64,000 nt of DNA. Source: Stackebrandtia endophytica (lineage in GTDB: Bacteria; Actinomycetota; Actinomycetes; Mycobacteriales; Micromonosporaceae). Positions 47,905 to 57,100 of this stretch are shown piece by piece. The DNA lies in assembly GCF_006716355.1 (NCBI RefSeq), contig NZ_VFOW01000001.1:496001-560000 (forward strand), read 5' to 3'. The notes under the pieces are model-generated. The model saw only the letters and a list, made by a program, of their open reading frames with translations, did no database searches and was not told where the DNA came from. Position 1 is the stretch's first letter. Each line of letters opens with the position of its first letter. The translations under genes and the position numbers were made by a program.

Positions 47905-48777
47905 TCATGCGGGCTCCGGCACCAAGTCGGCCAGTGCCCGCCAGTCCGATCGGCCTTGCGACAGCAGTGATCGGACCAGTCGATGTCCATCCACCGAGAC
48001 GATGTCGATAAGGCACGGGCACCGTGACAACGGAATCGAGTTCATCGAACACAGGCATATCCCCGCCAGTTGCAGGGCCCGACCGACCAGAACCAACTCG
48101 CTCGTTCCCGGCAGCGGAACTCGCTGAGCCAGTGCGAGCACGAGCTCCTTTTCATGGTCGTCGGCGAGGCGATCGAAACCGTCCGCCAGCACCCTGCCGG
48201 CGGCGTTGCGAGCATTGAGCATCGCACGCGCCAGCTTCGCCAGATGGTCACAGCGCATCGCCGATTGCGAGGTCACCAGCTCAAACGACCGGCCGACATG
48301 ATGTCGCGCCACCTCAAAGATCTGGTCCCGGCTGACGGTCAGGAAGTTGCCGGCCTGACTCACCGCATGCCCCACCGGATCCTCTTGGGCGTCCGACCAC
48401 ACCAGTCGAGTCGGACGCCGCTGCCGTGGCACCCCGGCCGGTGGCACCCAGTCAGGTTCGGCGATCGCCGGGCCCACCGTCGACTCGTCGTCCCCCTCCG
48501 GCAAGGGGCGACGATGGAAACGACATGCCTCAACCGGTGGTGTGACGATGTTTCGACATGGCCCACGTCCACGCATACGGGCTCGACCACACCTCGTCCG
48601 CTCGTCAATGGCCTTCCCGACTCCCGCCGCCTCGTCACCTCCCGGTAGCCGTGGTAGACCAGGATGGTGATGACAGGCTTCGGAAGGGTCCTTGACGGGA
48701 TTTCGACATGGCCCGGGAACGCGCCTGCGCGGTCGACGGCACTTGATGCCTCGACCACCCACTCCTGCTCCAGCCAT
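47905..48777 (-). CDS. Protein with two Cys-Cys-Cys-His repeats and an unknown C-terminal domain
   Basis: No named family recognised. The 290-residue protein has two repeats with identical spacing, C-x10-C-x10-C-x-H: one with GPCRNPV (about 13-37) and one with GPCRNIV (about 63-87). Similar zinc-knuckle-like CRNP repeats occur in other actinobacterial hypothetical proteins. The remaining about 170 residues are mixed alpha/beta with a cysteine-rich stretch (ICLCSMNSIPLSRCPCL). The start is uncertain: ATG 48777 or GTG 48762. It is divergent from the hydrolase gene. Role unknown; metal binding is inferred. Confidence 0.6.
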   Translation of the reverse strand: MAGAGVGGRGIKCRRPRRRVPGPCRNPVKDPSEACHHHPGLPRLPGGDEAAGVGKAIDERTRCGRARMRGRGPCRNIVTPPVEACRFHRRPLPEGDDESTVGPAIAEPDWVPPAGVPRQRRPTRLVWSDAQEDPVGHAVSQAGNFLTVSRDQIFEVARHHVGRSFELVTSQSAMRCDHLAKLARAMLNARNAAGRVLADGFDRLADDHEKELVLALAQRVPLPGTSELVLVGRALQLAGICLCSMNSIPLSRCPCLIDIVSVDGHRLVRSLLSQGRSDWRALADLVPEPA

Positions 48778-48902
48778 CCCCCATCGTGATCATGCGATCA
48801 CACCGGTGTCCAGACCATCGAGTTGTCGGATACGTGATTGACCATCGCCCTCCATGTGGCTACGTCCTTCCGGTGACCCGGTAGATCGGTCAGAGCGGCT
48901 GA

Positions 48903-48924
48903 TGTCGGAGGGCCTTGCTAGAGT
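48903..48924 (+). promoter_or_regulatory. Hydrolase promoter, PafBC-type (TGTCGG-N10-TAGAGT)
   Basis: TGTCGG (48903-48908), 10 nt, TAGAGT (48919-48924), 8 nt, ATG 48933. Same geometry as the recN and pafA promoters. Confidence 0.55.
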
Positions 48925-48932
48925 TCGCGCCC

Positions 48933-49721
48933 ATGCGCATCGTGGAACGAGGAAACGGACGCCCCGTCGTGTTGATCCATGGATTCGGGGTGGATCATCG
49001 GGTTCTCATGTCGCTGGATCCCGTGTTCGAAGCACATGGTGACTGGCACCGACTCTATGTGGACCTTCCTGGGACGGCTGGGACGCCGGTGGGCGATGTC
49101 GCGTCGAGCGAGCAACTGGTCGCCTTCGTCCGGCAGGCCATCACCGACAGGCTTGGCGACCAACCGTTCGCCCTGGTGGGCAACTCCTACGGCGGCATGG
49201 TCGCCCGACGGCTCGCACATGACTTCGGCGATCAGGTGCGGGGACTGGCGGTCATCGCCGGGGTGATGATCGCCGACCACAGTAGGCGCACCGTGCCGGA
49301 GAAGACCGTTCTGCGAGAGCAGCCGGACCTGTTCGATACCGATCCCGATGCGGCGGCTCAATATGCCGGCGAGGCGGTGGTCCAGTCGCGGGCCGGGTTC
49401 GAGGCCTTCTGCAAGTATGTGAAGCCCGGATTGGACACTGTGGATCAGTCTGCGCTGGAGGAGATCGCCCAGCACTACTCGCTGGATTCCGAGCCTGAAG
49501 ACGACGCCTCCCAGCCGTTCGACCGACCGACGCTGTTCCTCTGTGGTCGACAGGACAACGTGGTGGGCTATCACGATGCATTGACCAGGATCGAGCACTA
49601 CTCCCGCGGTTCATATGTCGTGCTCGACGCCGCCGGCCACATGGTGCACCTCGAACAGCCGGAACTGACCGCCACCGCCGTCACCGAATGGCTCGATCGG
49701 TTGGTCGCCAACGGCTTCTGA
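48933..49721 (+). CDS. Alpha/beta hydrolase
   Basis: The 262-residue hydrolase has HGFGVDHRV (oxyanion), the nucleophile elbow GNSYGG (about Ser 82), Asp in LCGRQDNVVG and a catalytic His in AAGHMVHLEQPE. Substrate cannot be predicted. ATG 48933 is 8 nt after TAGAGT with no ribosome-binding site close enough, so it is likely leaderless. The promoter carries TGTCGG at the PafBC spacing, so damage induction is predicted. Confidence 0.9.
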   Translation: MRIVERGNGRPVVLIHGFGVDHRVLMSLDPVFEAHGDWHRLYVDLPGTAGTPVGDVASSEQLVAFVRQAITDRLGDQPFALVGNSYGGMVARRLAHDFGDQVRGLAVIAGVMIADHSRRTVPEKTVLREQPDLFDTDPDAAAQYAGEAVVQSRAGFEAFCKYVKPGLDTVDQSALEEIAQHYSLDSEPEDDASQPFDRPTLFLCGRQDNVVGYHDALTRIEHYSRGSYVVLDAAGHMVHLEQPELTATAVTEWLDRLVANGF

Positions 49722-49802
49722 AACCGTACCGCGAGAGGCTTGGACTACCCGGATGCAAACTGTTTTGCCACACCGTGACCTGTGATTTCCCCGAGGAAGA
49801 AA

Positions 49803-49824
49803 TGTCGGGGGCGGCGGTTAGAGT
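49803..49824 (+). promoter_or_regulatory. LRR-gene promoter, PafBC-type (TGTCGG-N10-TAGAGT)
   Basis: TGTCGG (49803-49808), 10 nt, TAGAGT (49819-49824), 6 nt, GTG 49831. Fourth example of the same spacing in the window. Confidence 0.55.
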
Positions 49825-49830
49825 GCGCGG

Positions 49831-52083
49831 GTGACTCAACCCACCCCGTACCGTGTCATCGCCGCAGCCGAGGCCGAGGAACGCTTCTCGGTCTCGGCCG
49901 AGGTCAACTATCCGTATCAGAAGTTCACCGACGAGCAGGAGATCCGTCTCCACCAAGGGGATCTGCGCATCACCGGTGACTTCGAGTCCGAATCGGACGT
50001 CGACTGGCTCGGTTACAACACCATCGTCGACGGCGACCTCGTCGTCGACGGCAATGTGGACTGGCACGACTACGGCGGCGGGAACTTCCTGCTGGTCACC
50101 GGAAACGTGACCGCTCGCAACGTGATTCTTCAGGGTTGTCCGAACATGGTGGTCCGCGGCGATCTGAACGTCGCCAACGCGATCTTCGGGTTCTACGGCG
50201 AGGATGGTGGTGAACTGATCGTCGACGGGAAGACCACCGCGTCCCTGGTCGTCGCGACCTACTACTTCGGGATGACGTTCGCCTCGCGACCGGACGCGCT
50301 GATCATCGCCGACACCCATCGCATCGACTGCGCCGTCGACTTCGACGACGCCGAGGTCAACCGGGTCCTGCGGCCGGAGTTCCTCGACGACGACGCCATC
50401 GAAACCGGCGAATTCGCCACGGCGCTGAAGGAGAACCGGCGGGTGCTGCGTGACGGCGTCAAACCGTTGGCGGTACTGACCGAGGAGATGTTGACCCGCC
50501 TGGTCACCGACGGTGCCACCGCGACCGAGTTGGATCTGTCGGGCCGCCGCTTGACCGCCGTTCCACCGCAGGTGTTCCAGCTGCCGCTGTTGCGGCGGTT
50601 GGATCTGTCCGACAACGAGATCGCCGATCTGCCGGAGGACATCCTGGCGCTGTCCGAACTTGAGCATCTGAATCTGTCGAACAACGAGTTCGAGGAACTT
50701 CCCAACCACATCGGACAGCTGTCCGGTCTGCGGATTCTGGAGATCGAGTCGCTGGGACGGATGACCCGGTTGCCCGAAAGTATCGGCGATCTGCGGCAAC
50801 TGCGGCGGCTGAACGCCTCCATGGTGAACTGCTCGCTGCCGGACAGCCTCGACCGGCTCACCCGTCTCACCGAGCTGGATCTGTCGTACTGGCGGCGATC
50901 GGCTGGGCCACAGGCGTTTCCCCCGGTGCTCACTCGGTTGAGCAGTCTGACCACGTTGGATATCCGGTCGACCCGGTTCACCTCGCTGCCCGCCAGGTTG
51001 GCCAACCTGCGACGTCTGGACGAGTTGATCCTGGACGGGGCGCTCGCGTCGCTGCCCGATGTCTCCATTCTGGCCGACCTGACCTCGTTGACCAGGTTGC
51101 ACATCGACGGCCGCTGTCCCTCAGGCGACGACTACCCGTCGTTCGAGCTGTTGGAGCCGGTCTGGGGCATGTCCCAGCTGGTCGAGCTCTCGGTCGACCG
51201 TTTTGGACGTCAGACCGCCTATGACTCCCAACAGGATGATCATGTCGAGGTGCGCCCGGCACTGTCGCGGTTGCCCGACGATCTGTTCGATCGGCTGGTG
51301 AACCTGCGCCGTCTGGATCTGTCGTTCAACGATGTGACCACGTTGCCGGAGTCGCTGTATCGCCTGCCCCACTTGGAGTTCGTGAACCTCGAGTACACCG
51401 ATCTGGATCGCGCCACCGTCGAGCGGCTGGGTCGCGATCTGCCCCTCGTCCGGCTCGACCTTCGCAACGTCACCACACGCTTCGACGTCGAGGACCCTCA
51501 TTGGCAGCGGGTTCACGAGCTGGTCAAGACCGGTGCCGGTCACCTCAACTCTGATGATCGGCTCGCGGCCGAGACGTTGGAGGCGGCCCTGGAACTGTGC
51601 ACGCCGACGGCGGTCTACTCCGCCTATGACGAGTTGTATGCCCGATACGGACTGGTTAACGCGCTCGGACGTCTGGCCGACCAATCCGGCTCGGACCGCC
51701 CGGCGGTCGTGGAACGCTGTCGTCGGCATGCCGAGCAGATCCTGGCCCTCGTTCCGGCACCGGGCGCGATCTGGCATTTCACCGATGAGGGTGCCTTCCA
51801 GGAGGAATGTATCCGCCACGCCGCGAACGCGCTGGGCTGGTATGCGATGGAGGCCGGAGACCTCGACGAGGCGTTGACCGCGCTGGAACCGGGTTTGGCG
51901 GTGGCGGACCTGTCCGACCACGGATTCATCTTCGATACGTTGGTGCGCGTCCGGCTGCGACGGGGCGAGCGTGACGCCGCATATCTGATCGTCGACCAGA
52001 TCCTGGACGGTGACCCCGATTTCGGTGACCTTCAGGACCTGCGGTACGACGCCGACTATCTGGCGTGGCGCGAGGCGAACTGA
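49831..52083 (+). CDS. Beta-helix/LRR/TPR repeat protein
   Basis: A 750-residue intracellular repeat protein with no signal peptide. Residues about 45-160 are a beta-helix-like segment with repeating short strands (GDLVVDGNVDW, GDLNVANAIFG). Residues about 235-545 hold about a dozen bacterial-type LRRs (for example LDLSDNEIADLPEDI and LNLSNNEFEELPNHI). The C-terminal about 150 residues are TPR-like helices (ALGWYAMEAGDLDEALTALE). Such proteins bind partners rather than catalyse. GTG 49831 has TAGAGT 6 nt upstream and no ribosome-binding site, so a leaderless start is likely. Partner unknown. Confidence 0.85.
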   Translation: MTQPTPYRVIAAAEAEERFSVSAEVNYPYQKFTDEQEIRLHQGDLRITGDFESESDVDWLGYNTIVDGDLVVDGNVDWHDYGGGNFLLVTGNVTARNVILQGCPNMVVRGDLNVANAIFGFYGEDGGELIVDGKTTASLVVATYYFGMTFASRPDALIIADTHRIDCAVDFDDAEVNRVLRPEFLDDDAIETGEFATALKENRRVLRDGVKPLAVLTEEMLTRLVTDGATATELDLSGRRLTAVPPQVFQLPLLRRLDLSDNEIADLPEDILALSELEHLNLSNNEFEELPNHIGQLSGLRILEIESLGRMTRLPESIGDLRQLRRLNASMVNCSLPDSLDRLTRLTELDLSYWRRSAGPQAFPPVLTRLSSLTTLDIRSTRFTSLPARLANLRRLDELILDGALASLPDVSILADLTSLTRLHIDGRCPSGDDYPSFELLEPVWGMSQLVELSVDRFGRQTAYDSQQDDHVEVRPALSRLPDDLFDRLVNLRRLDLSFNDVTTLPESLYRLPHLEFVNLEYTDLDRATVERLGRDLPLVRLDLRNVTTRFDVEDPHWQRVHELVKTGAGHLNSDDRLAAETLEAALELCTPTAVYSAYDELYARYGLVNALGRLADQSGSDRPAVVERCRRHAEQILALVPAPGAIWHFTDEGAFQEECIRHAANALGWYAMEAGDLDEALTALEPGLAVADLSDHGFIFDTLVRVRLRRGERDAAYLIVDQILDGDPDFGDLQDLRYDADYLAWREAN

Positions 52084-52123
52084 CTCCGGCGCCGCCACAC
52101 GGTTCCGGACTGTCGGCGGTATC

Positions 52124-52585
52124 TCACGCCACCGCGATGCGCTCCACCTCGTCGGCCACATCGGAGAGTGGCTGCCGGGTGTCGATCTGAGCGGTCGCCC
52201 CGGCGCGAAGCAACGGCTCGACCTGTTCGGTGTCGGCGATGATCTTCTCGCGTTCGGCGGCTGACTTTCCGAAGTCGTTGGTGTCCCGAACGGCGATGCG
52301 CTCCAGCATGACCTCCAGTGGTGCGTGAAGCAGCACCACCGATGTGAAGTATCCGTAGAACTCCCCCTGGTTGGCAACGGTTCCGGCCACGAAGAGCGGT
52401 TTGTCACCCGCACTCGTCAGGAGTTCCATCAGGGCGTCGCGGCGCCACAGTGGTTCGTGTGGACTGGCGGGGTCGAACCAGTCGCCCTCATCGGTGTCGA
52501 CGACGCGGTGTCCGCGCCTGGCCAGTTCGGCCAACACGGTCGACTTTCCCACCCCCGACATCCCGGTGATCAGCACGGCACCCAT
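52124..52585 (-). CDS. P-loop kinase-like ATP-binding protein
   Basis: A 153-residue single-domain P-loop protein. GMSGVGKSTVLAELA (about 7-21) is Walker A, followed by a DTDEGDWF segment and a late LLRAGATAQID. Size and layout resemble shikimate-kinase-like or AAA_33 small-molecule kinases. The substrate is unknown. TAGGGT is 7 nt before ATG 52585, so it is likely leaderless. It shares a 72-nt region with the divergent mycothiol-type gene. Confidence 0.82.
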   Translation of the reverse strand: MGAVLITGMSGVGKSTVLAELARRGHRVVDTDEGDWFDPASPHEPLWRRDALMELLTSAGDKPLFVAGTVANQGEFYGYFTSVVLLHAPLEVMLERIAVRDTNDFGKSAAEREKIIADTEQVEPLLRAGATAQIDTRQPLSDVADEVERIAVA

Positions 52586-52592
52586 GTCGTGG

Positions 52593-52650
52593 ACCCTACC
52601 GATACCGGTGCCGAAATGACCGAGCAGGTGACGGCGGGCCTGATTATGCT
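52593..52650. promoter_or_regulatory. Divergent leaderless -10 pair for kinase and isomerase genes
   Basis: TAGGGT on the minus strand (52593-52598) lies 7 nt before the kinase start and TATGCT on the plus strand (52645-52650) lies 7 nt before the isomerase ATG 52658. The two promoters are back to back within 72 nt. Confidence 0.5.
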
Positions 52651-52657
52651 CGATGTC

Positions 52658-53455
52658 ATGCCGACCGATCACCCGATGGGGCTTTCGGAACTCGCCGCCG
52701 GAGTCGTCGATCAGACGCGCCGGTTGTCGGCAGTCGTTCGCGACGCCGACCTCGCCACGGACATACCGACCTGCCCCGGGTGGAACCTCGCCACCCTCAC
52801 CCGACACGTCGGCGGAGTTCACCGTTGGGCGGACCGGGTGGTTCGTGACCGTGCGAGTTCACCGGTGTTCCACGACGGGGTAGACGACGCCTCGGGAGAC
52901 ACCGACGTCTCACCCGATGAGCTGGCCGACTGGCTGGATGATGGTGCCGTCGCTTTGGCCGCGGCGTTGGAAGATGCGGGGCCCGACACCCCGATATGGA
53001 CGATCGCGCCGGGTGGCACCGCAGTGTTCTGGGCTCGACGCAGTCTGCACGACACGGTTCTTCACCGTGCCGATGCCGAGTTCGCGACCGGTGGCCGTTT
53101 CACCGTCGCGCCCGCCATCGCCGCCGACGGCATCGATGAGTGGGTGGCCTCCAGCACCCTCGTGCAGGCTTACGCATCGGCACAGCGGTACCGAGACCTG
53201 ATTCGAGAGGGTCGTGCGATTCGGTTGCGGGCCGTGGGCGACTCGCCGGTGAAACATTGGCTGATCGATCTGGGCGCGGACCCGATGACCTGGCGTCACG
53301 GCGACGAGGCGGCCACCGTGACGATCTCCGGATCACCGACGGACCTGTTGCTACTGCTGTATCGGCGGGACGCCCACGCCGCGGCGACGATCGACGGGGA
53401 CGCGAAGCTGTGGTGGCGATTCCGGTACGACGCCGCCGATTGGCTGCGTCGGTGA
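52658..53455 (+). CDS. Maleylpyruvate-isomerase-family mycothiol-dependent protein
   Basis: A 265-residue protein of the DinB-like mycothiol-dependent family. The N-terminal helical bundle has the typical TCPGWNLATLTRHVGGVHRWADRVV split over residues 42-66; the metal-binding His and Glu residues are partly visible (HVGGVHRWA, LHDTVLHRADAEF). A C-terminal domain with LLLLLYRRD follows. Mycothiol use is usual in actinobacteria and supports the phylum assignment. ATG 52658 is 7 nt after TATGCT. The substrate is unknown. Confidence 0.87.
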   Translation: MPTDHPMGLSELAAGVVDQTRRLSAVVRDADLATDIPTCPGWNLATLTRHVGGVHRWADRVVRDRASSPVFHDGVDDASGDTDVSPDELADWLDDGAVALAAALEDAGPDTPIWTIAPGGTAVFWARRSLHDTVLHRADAEFATGGRFTVAPAIAADGIDEWVASSTLVQAYASAQRYRDLIREGRAIRLRAVGDSPVKHWLIDLGADPMTWRHGDEAATVTISGSPTDLLLLLYRRDAHAAATIDGDAKLWWRFRYDAADWLRR

Positions 53456-53472
53456 CCGCGAGGCGAACAGTC

Positions 53473-53769
53473 CTATTCGGTTATCGGATCGTGCCCCGGT
53501 GGGGCGAGCCGCAGCCGTATGAGGGCCATGTCGACCCGGACCATCCTGGTGTGTTCCATACAGGAGTCGATGTAGTCGAGCATGCTCAGCACCCGGGGCA
53601 GCAGTTGGTTCACCTCTCCGATCTGCCGAGGAGTGCCGGTCTCGCGAATCTCCATGAACTGCGGCAGCATGTCGAGAAACCGTTGGCGGGCAGGGGGAAG
53701 CGTCTCCTCCATGTGGGCCGCCAGCTCATCGGTTTCGGCCGCCAGCGCCAGTTGCTCCTCGATGTCCAC
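53473..53769 (-). CDS. Small helical hypothetical protein
   Basis: No family recognised. The 98-residue protein is predicted all-helical with many Glu, Leu and Met residues (EEQLALAAETDELAAHMEE), then LPRVLSMLDYIDSCMEH. The start is GTG 53769 with AAGGG 10 nt upstream. The frame is clean and the amino-acid mix is protein-like. It ends 18 nt from the convergent isomerase gene. Confidence 0.5.
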   Translation of the reverse strand: MDIEEQLALAAETDELAAHMEETLPPARQRFLDMLPQFMEIRETGTPRQIGEVNQLLPRVLSMLDYIDSCMEHTRMVRVDMALIRLRLAPPGHDPITE

Positions 53770-54156
53770 CTGGTACCGCCCTTCAGCATCAACCCCGAAC
53801 CATACTCACGAGGCGCCACCGGACACCGCTGAACGATGCACCCGCACCACACCGGTCGACGAGGGCCACGACCTGCTGATCACGGCGCGAGGCCGTGTCG
53901 CCACCGGCGACGAACCCTTCGGCGAATTGTGACGAGCGCCTCATGATCCGCGTCGCGTAGATGGTTCGAAGCCCGCGTCGTAGGAGCCCGCGCCGCGTCG
54001 AGAAGCACCCCCGGAACGGCCCGTCGTGGTATTCGTTGAGAAGGGGGATTCATGAATGACGGCGGCGTGGGCGGCGCCCATCGAGTAGCCTGCGGTGCGA
54101 GTGGTTCGGCGGGTATCGCCCCTACCGGTCCCACCACGGCGAAGGACGACACGACC
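53770..54156. other. Gap with possible gene remnant, upstream of the DUF4011 helicase
   Basis: About 390 nt. A plus-strand frame ending at 53932 reads as protein-like for its last 25 codons (DEGHDLLITARGRVATGDE), with no start, and may be a decayed gene end. A strong Shine-Dalgarno (AAGGGGG) precedes an ATG at 54052 that is in frame with the helicase. TAGCCT at 54085-54090 is a possible -10. Confidence 0.35.
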
Positions 54157-57100
54157 ATGGTCAGCAATACCGAACCCGGCTCCCGGTCGGCGCGTGTCCA
54201 TGCCGCGATCCGGAACTGGCAGTCGAATCTGATCGACGTGAGCCGCCGCAATCCACTGCTGTACTTCAAGGACCTGTCGGCCGCCACGCTCGACCTCGCC
54301 ACCACGACACCCGAGGTCCTGTCCTCACTGGTCAAGGGCACACCGCAACGCATGGCCGATCTGATCGGCGACGAGCAGGACGAACGCCTGACCACCGAGG
54401 TGGCCCGGCGATTGCTCGCGGTGTATCGCAAGGTGACGGCACTCAACGAGGAACGCGGCATCAAGGCCGGTTACCTGGCGTTGGGTATGGCCACCTGGCG
54501 GGATCCCGGTTTTCGGCCGGCCGCACCGATTCTGTTGTATCCGATCGACATCGTCCCGACCGGCTCCCGGTTGACTGACTTCCGATTGGAGGTGGACGAC
54601 GACCCGGCCGTCAACCCGGTCCTGCTGGAGTATCTGGCCGGCCACCGCGGGGTCGACGTCCACACCGGACAATTCCCGATCCCGACCGACGCGAACCCGG
54701 ATTCGCTGCTGAGTCTGGTCTCCCGTCAACTGTGGCGGGCCGCCAACGAGCGGGTGCCCGGGTTCAGCATTCAGCGACGCCAGGTCATCGGTGCGTTCAG
54801 CTACACGAAACTGCCCATGGTCGACGATCTGCGGGAGGCGACCCGGCTGCTGGTCGATCACGACGTGATCGCCGCGATCGCCGGGGATTCGGCCGCCCAA
54901 CAGTCGCTGCGTTCCGCGCAGGACACCGAACCGTATACGCGGACACCGGCTGACGAATACCTGGTCTTGGACGCCGACTCCTCACAGAGCGCGGCGATCA
55001 ACGCCGCCGCCACGAGCAGCCTGGTCGTCAAGGGACCGCCGGGAACCGGTAAGAGTCAGACGATCACCAATCTCATCGCCACGCTGATCGCGGATGGGCA
55101 ACGGGTTCTGTTCGTCGCCGAGAAACGAGCGGCGATCGACGTCGTGTTGCGTCGTCTCGCCGAGGTGGGGTTGTCCGACCTCGTGATGGACGCCCACGAC
55201 GGTGCCAAGGCACGCCATCGGATCATCGACCGGTTGCGTGAGGCCCTGGAACAGGCCGGCAACACCGGCAAACCCAAGGTCAAACGGTTGCACGACCGGT
55301 TGACCATCGCCGGCGACACCCTCACCGGCTACCGGGAGCTCATGTTCGCACCGCGCGAGCCCTGGGGCCGATCGGTGTTCGATGCGCACTGCGCATTGCT
55401 CGAACCGACCGATGTATCCGACGTGGACGTCGTCCTGTCCGACGAGACGCTCGCCCGGCTCGACCCGTTGACGGCCGACTCGATCCGGGATCGGTTGCGG
55501 GAGTACGCGGATCTGGGCGGGTTCGTTCTCCGGCCCGCCGACACCGTCTGGTTCGATGCTCACCTGGGCGCGCCGACGGAGACGAGCGAGGCGCTGGAGG
55601 TCGTCGACGGACTGGTCGAGGCGCTGCCGTCGCTGATCGAGGCGACCGGGCGGATCGCCACACTGACCCGAACCGATCGGGCGACCACGTTGGCCGAATA
55701 CTCACGGGTCATCCGGTTGTTGGCGGCGGTCGCCGAGACCGAGAAGGTCTTCGACGAGCTGATCTGGTCGGCACCGCTATCGGATTGGATCGCGGCCACC
55801 GGTGGTCGGCGGTGGCGCAACGACCACGGAGTCTCGATGAGCTGGCTCCGTCGCCGAAAGCTTCGGGGGCGAGCCCAGGCGCTGGCGAAGGTGCCGATAC
55901 GCCCGGGAGAACTGTTGCACCAACGGCTCAGCGACGCCGCCGAACAACTCGCTCAGTGGCATGAACTCACCGTGGATGGGCAGGTTCCGTTCGCTCCCGA
56001 GACGCTGGCCGAAGAGGTCGAGCTGCTGCAGCGGGTGCGACACCACACCGATCGACTGGCGGCGCTGTTCCCGGAAGCCGATGTGGACGCGATGCCGCTT
56101 CCGGCGTTGACGTTGTGGGTGAAGGATCTGGCCGCCGATCGCACCCAGGTTTCGTTGATCGGTCGGCTGCGGCAGTTGCGAAACCGACTCACCGACGACG
56201 GCCTGGCGGACGTGTTGACCGTCATCGCGCGACACGCCGGCGACGCCGACCAGGCATTGACGATCTTCGAACGATGCTTCGCCACCTCGCTGATCGCCCA
56301 GGTGGCCAAGACCGACGACCGATTCCACCGCCACCGCGGCGAGGTTCTGCATGCGGCGCGGGAGAACTTCGTCGCGGCCGACCGCGCTCATCTGGCGCTC
56401 AATCCGAAGCGGGTACGGCGGGCGGCCGCCGAGCATCTGTTCGCGGCGCGGGACGAACACCCGTTGCAGGAGACCTTCCTGAAGAAACAACTGGCCCGGC
56501 GACGGCGCCAGGCTCCGCTACGGACGCTGTTCGAACAGGCCGAGGACGTCCTCACCGCGTTGACTCCCTGTGTGGTGATGTCACCGCTGGTGGTCAGCCA
56601 GCAGTTGCCGGCCCGCCGAATGTTCGACGTGGTGATCTTCGATGAGGCCAGTCAGATCCGGGTACCCGATGCGATCCCGGGCATCATGCGGGCCGACCGC
56701 ATCGTCGTGGCCGGTGACCCGCTTCAGCTACCGCCCACCGCGTTCTTCACCTCCACCGAGGAAGAGGTCGAGGAGGACGTCGACGACCTGGCGGTGGCCT
56801 CCGGAATGGAGTCCATTCTCGAATCGATGGACGTCCTCCTTCCGGCACGAACCCTCACCTGGCATTACCGAAGCCGCGACGAGGCGTTGATCGACTTCGC
56901 CAACCGCCAGATCTACGACGGTCGACTGATCACCTTCGCCGGTCGTGATCCGTCCGGCGCACTGCGCCACATTCACTGCGTCGACGGCGATCGGGGCGGC
57001 ACCGAGTCCGCCAACGAGGTGGCTCAGGTCGTCGAACTGGTCATCGAGCACGCCCAGAATCGCCCGGATCGAAGTCTCGGTGTGATCGCCATGGGGTTGC

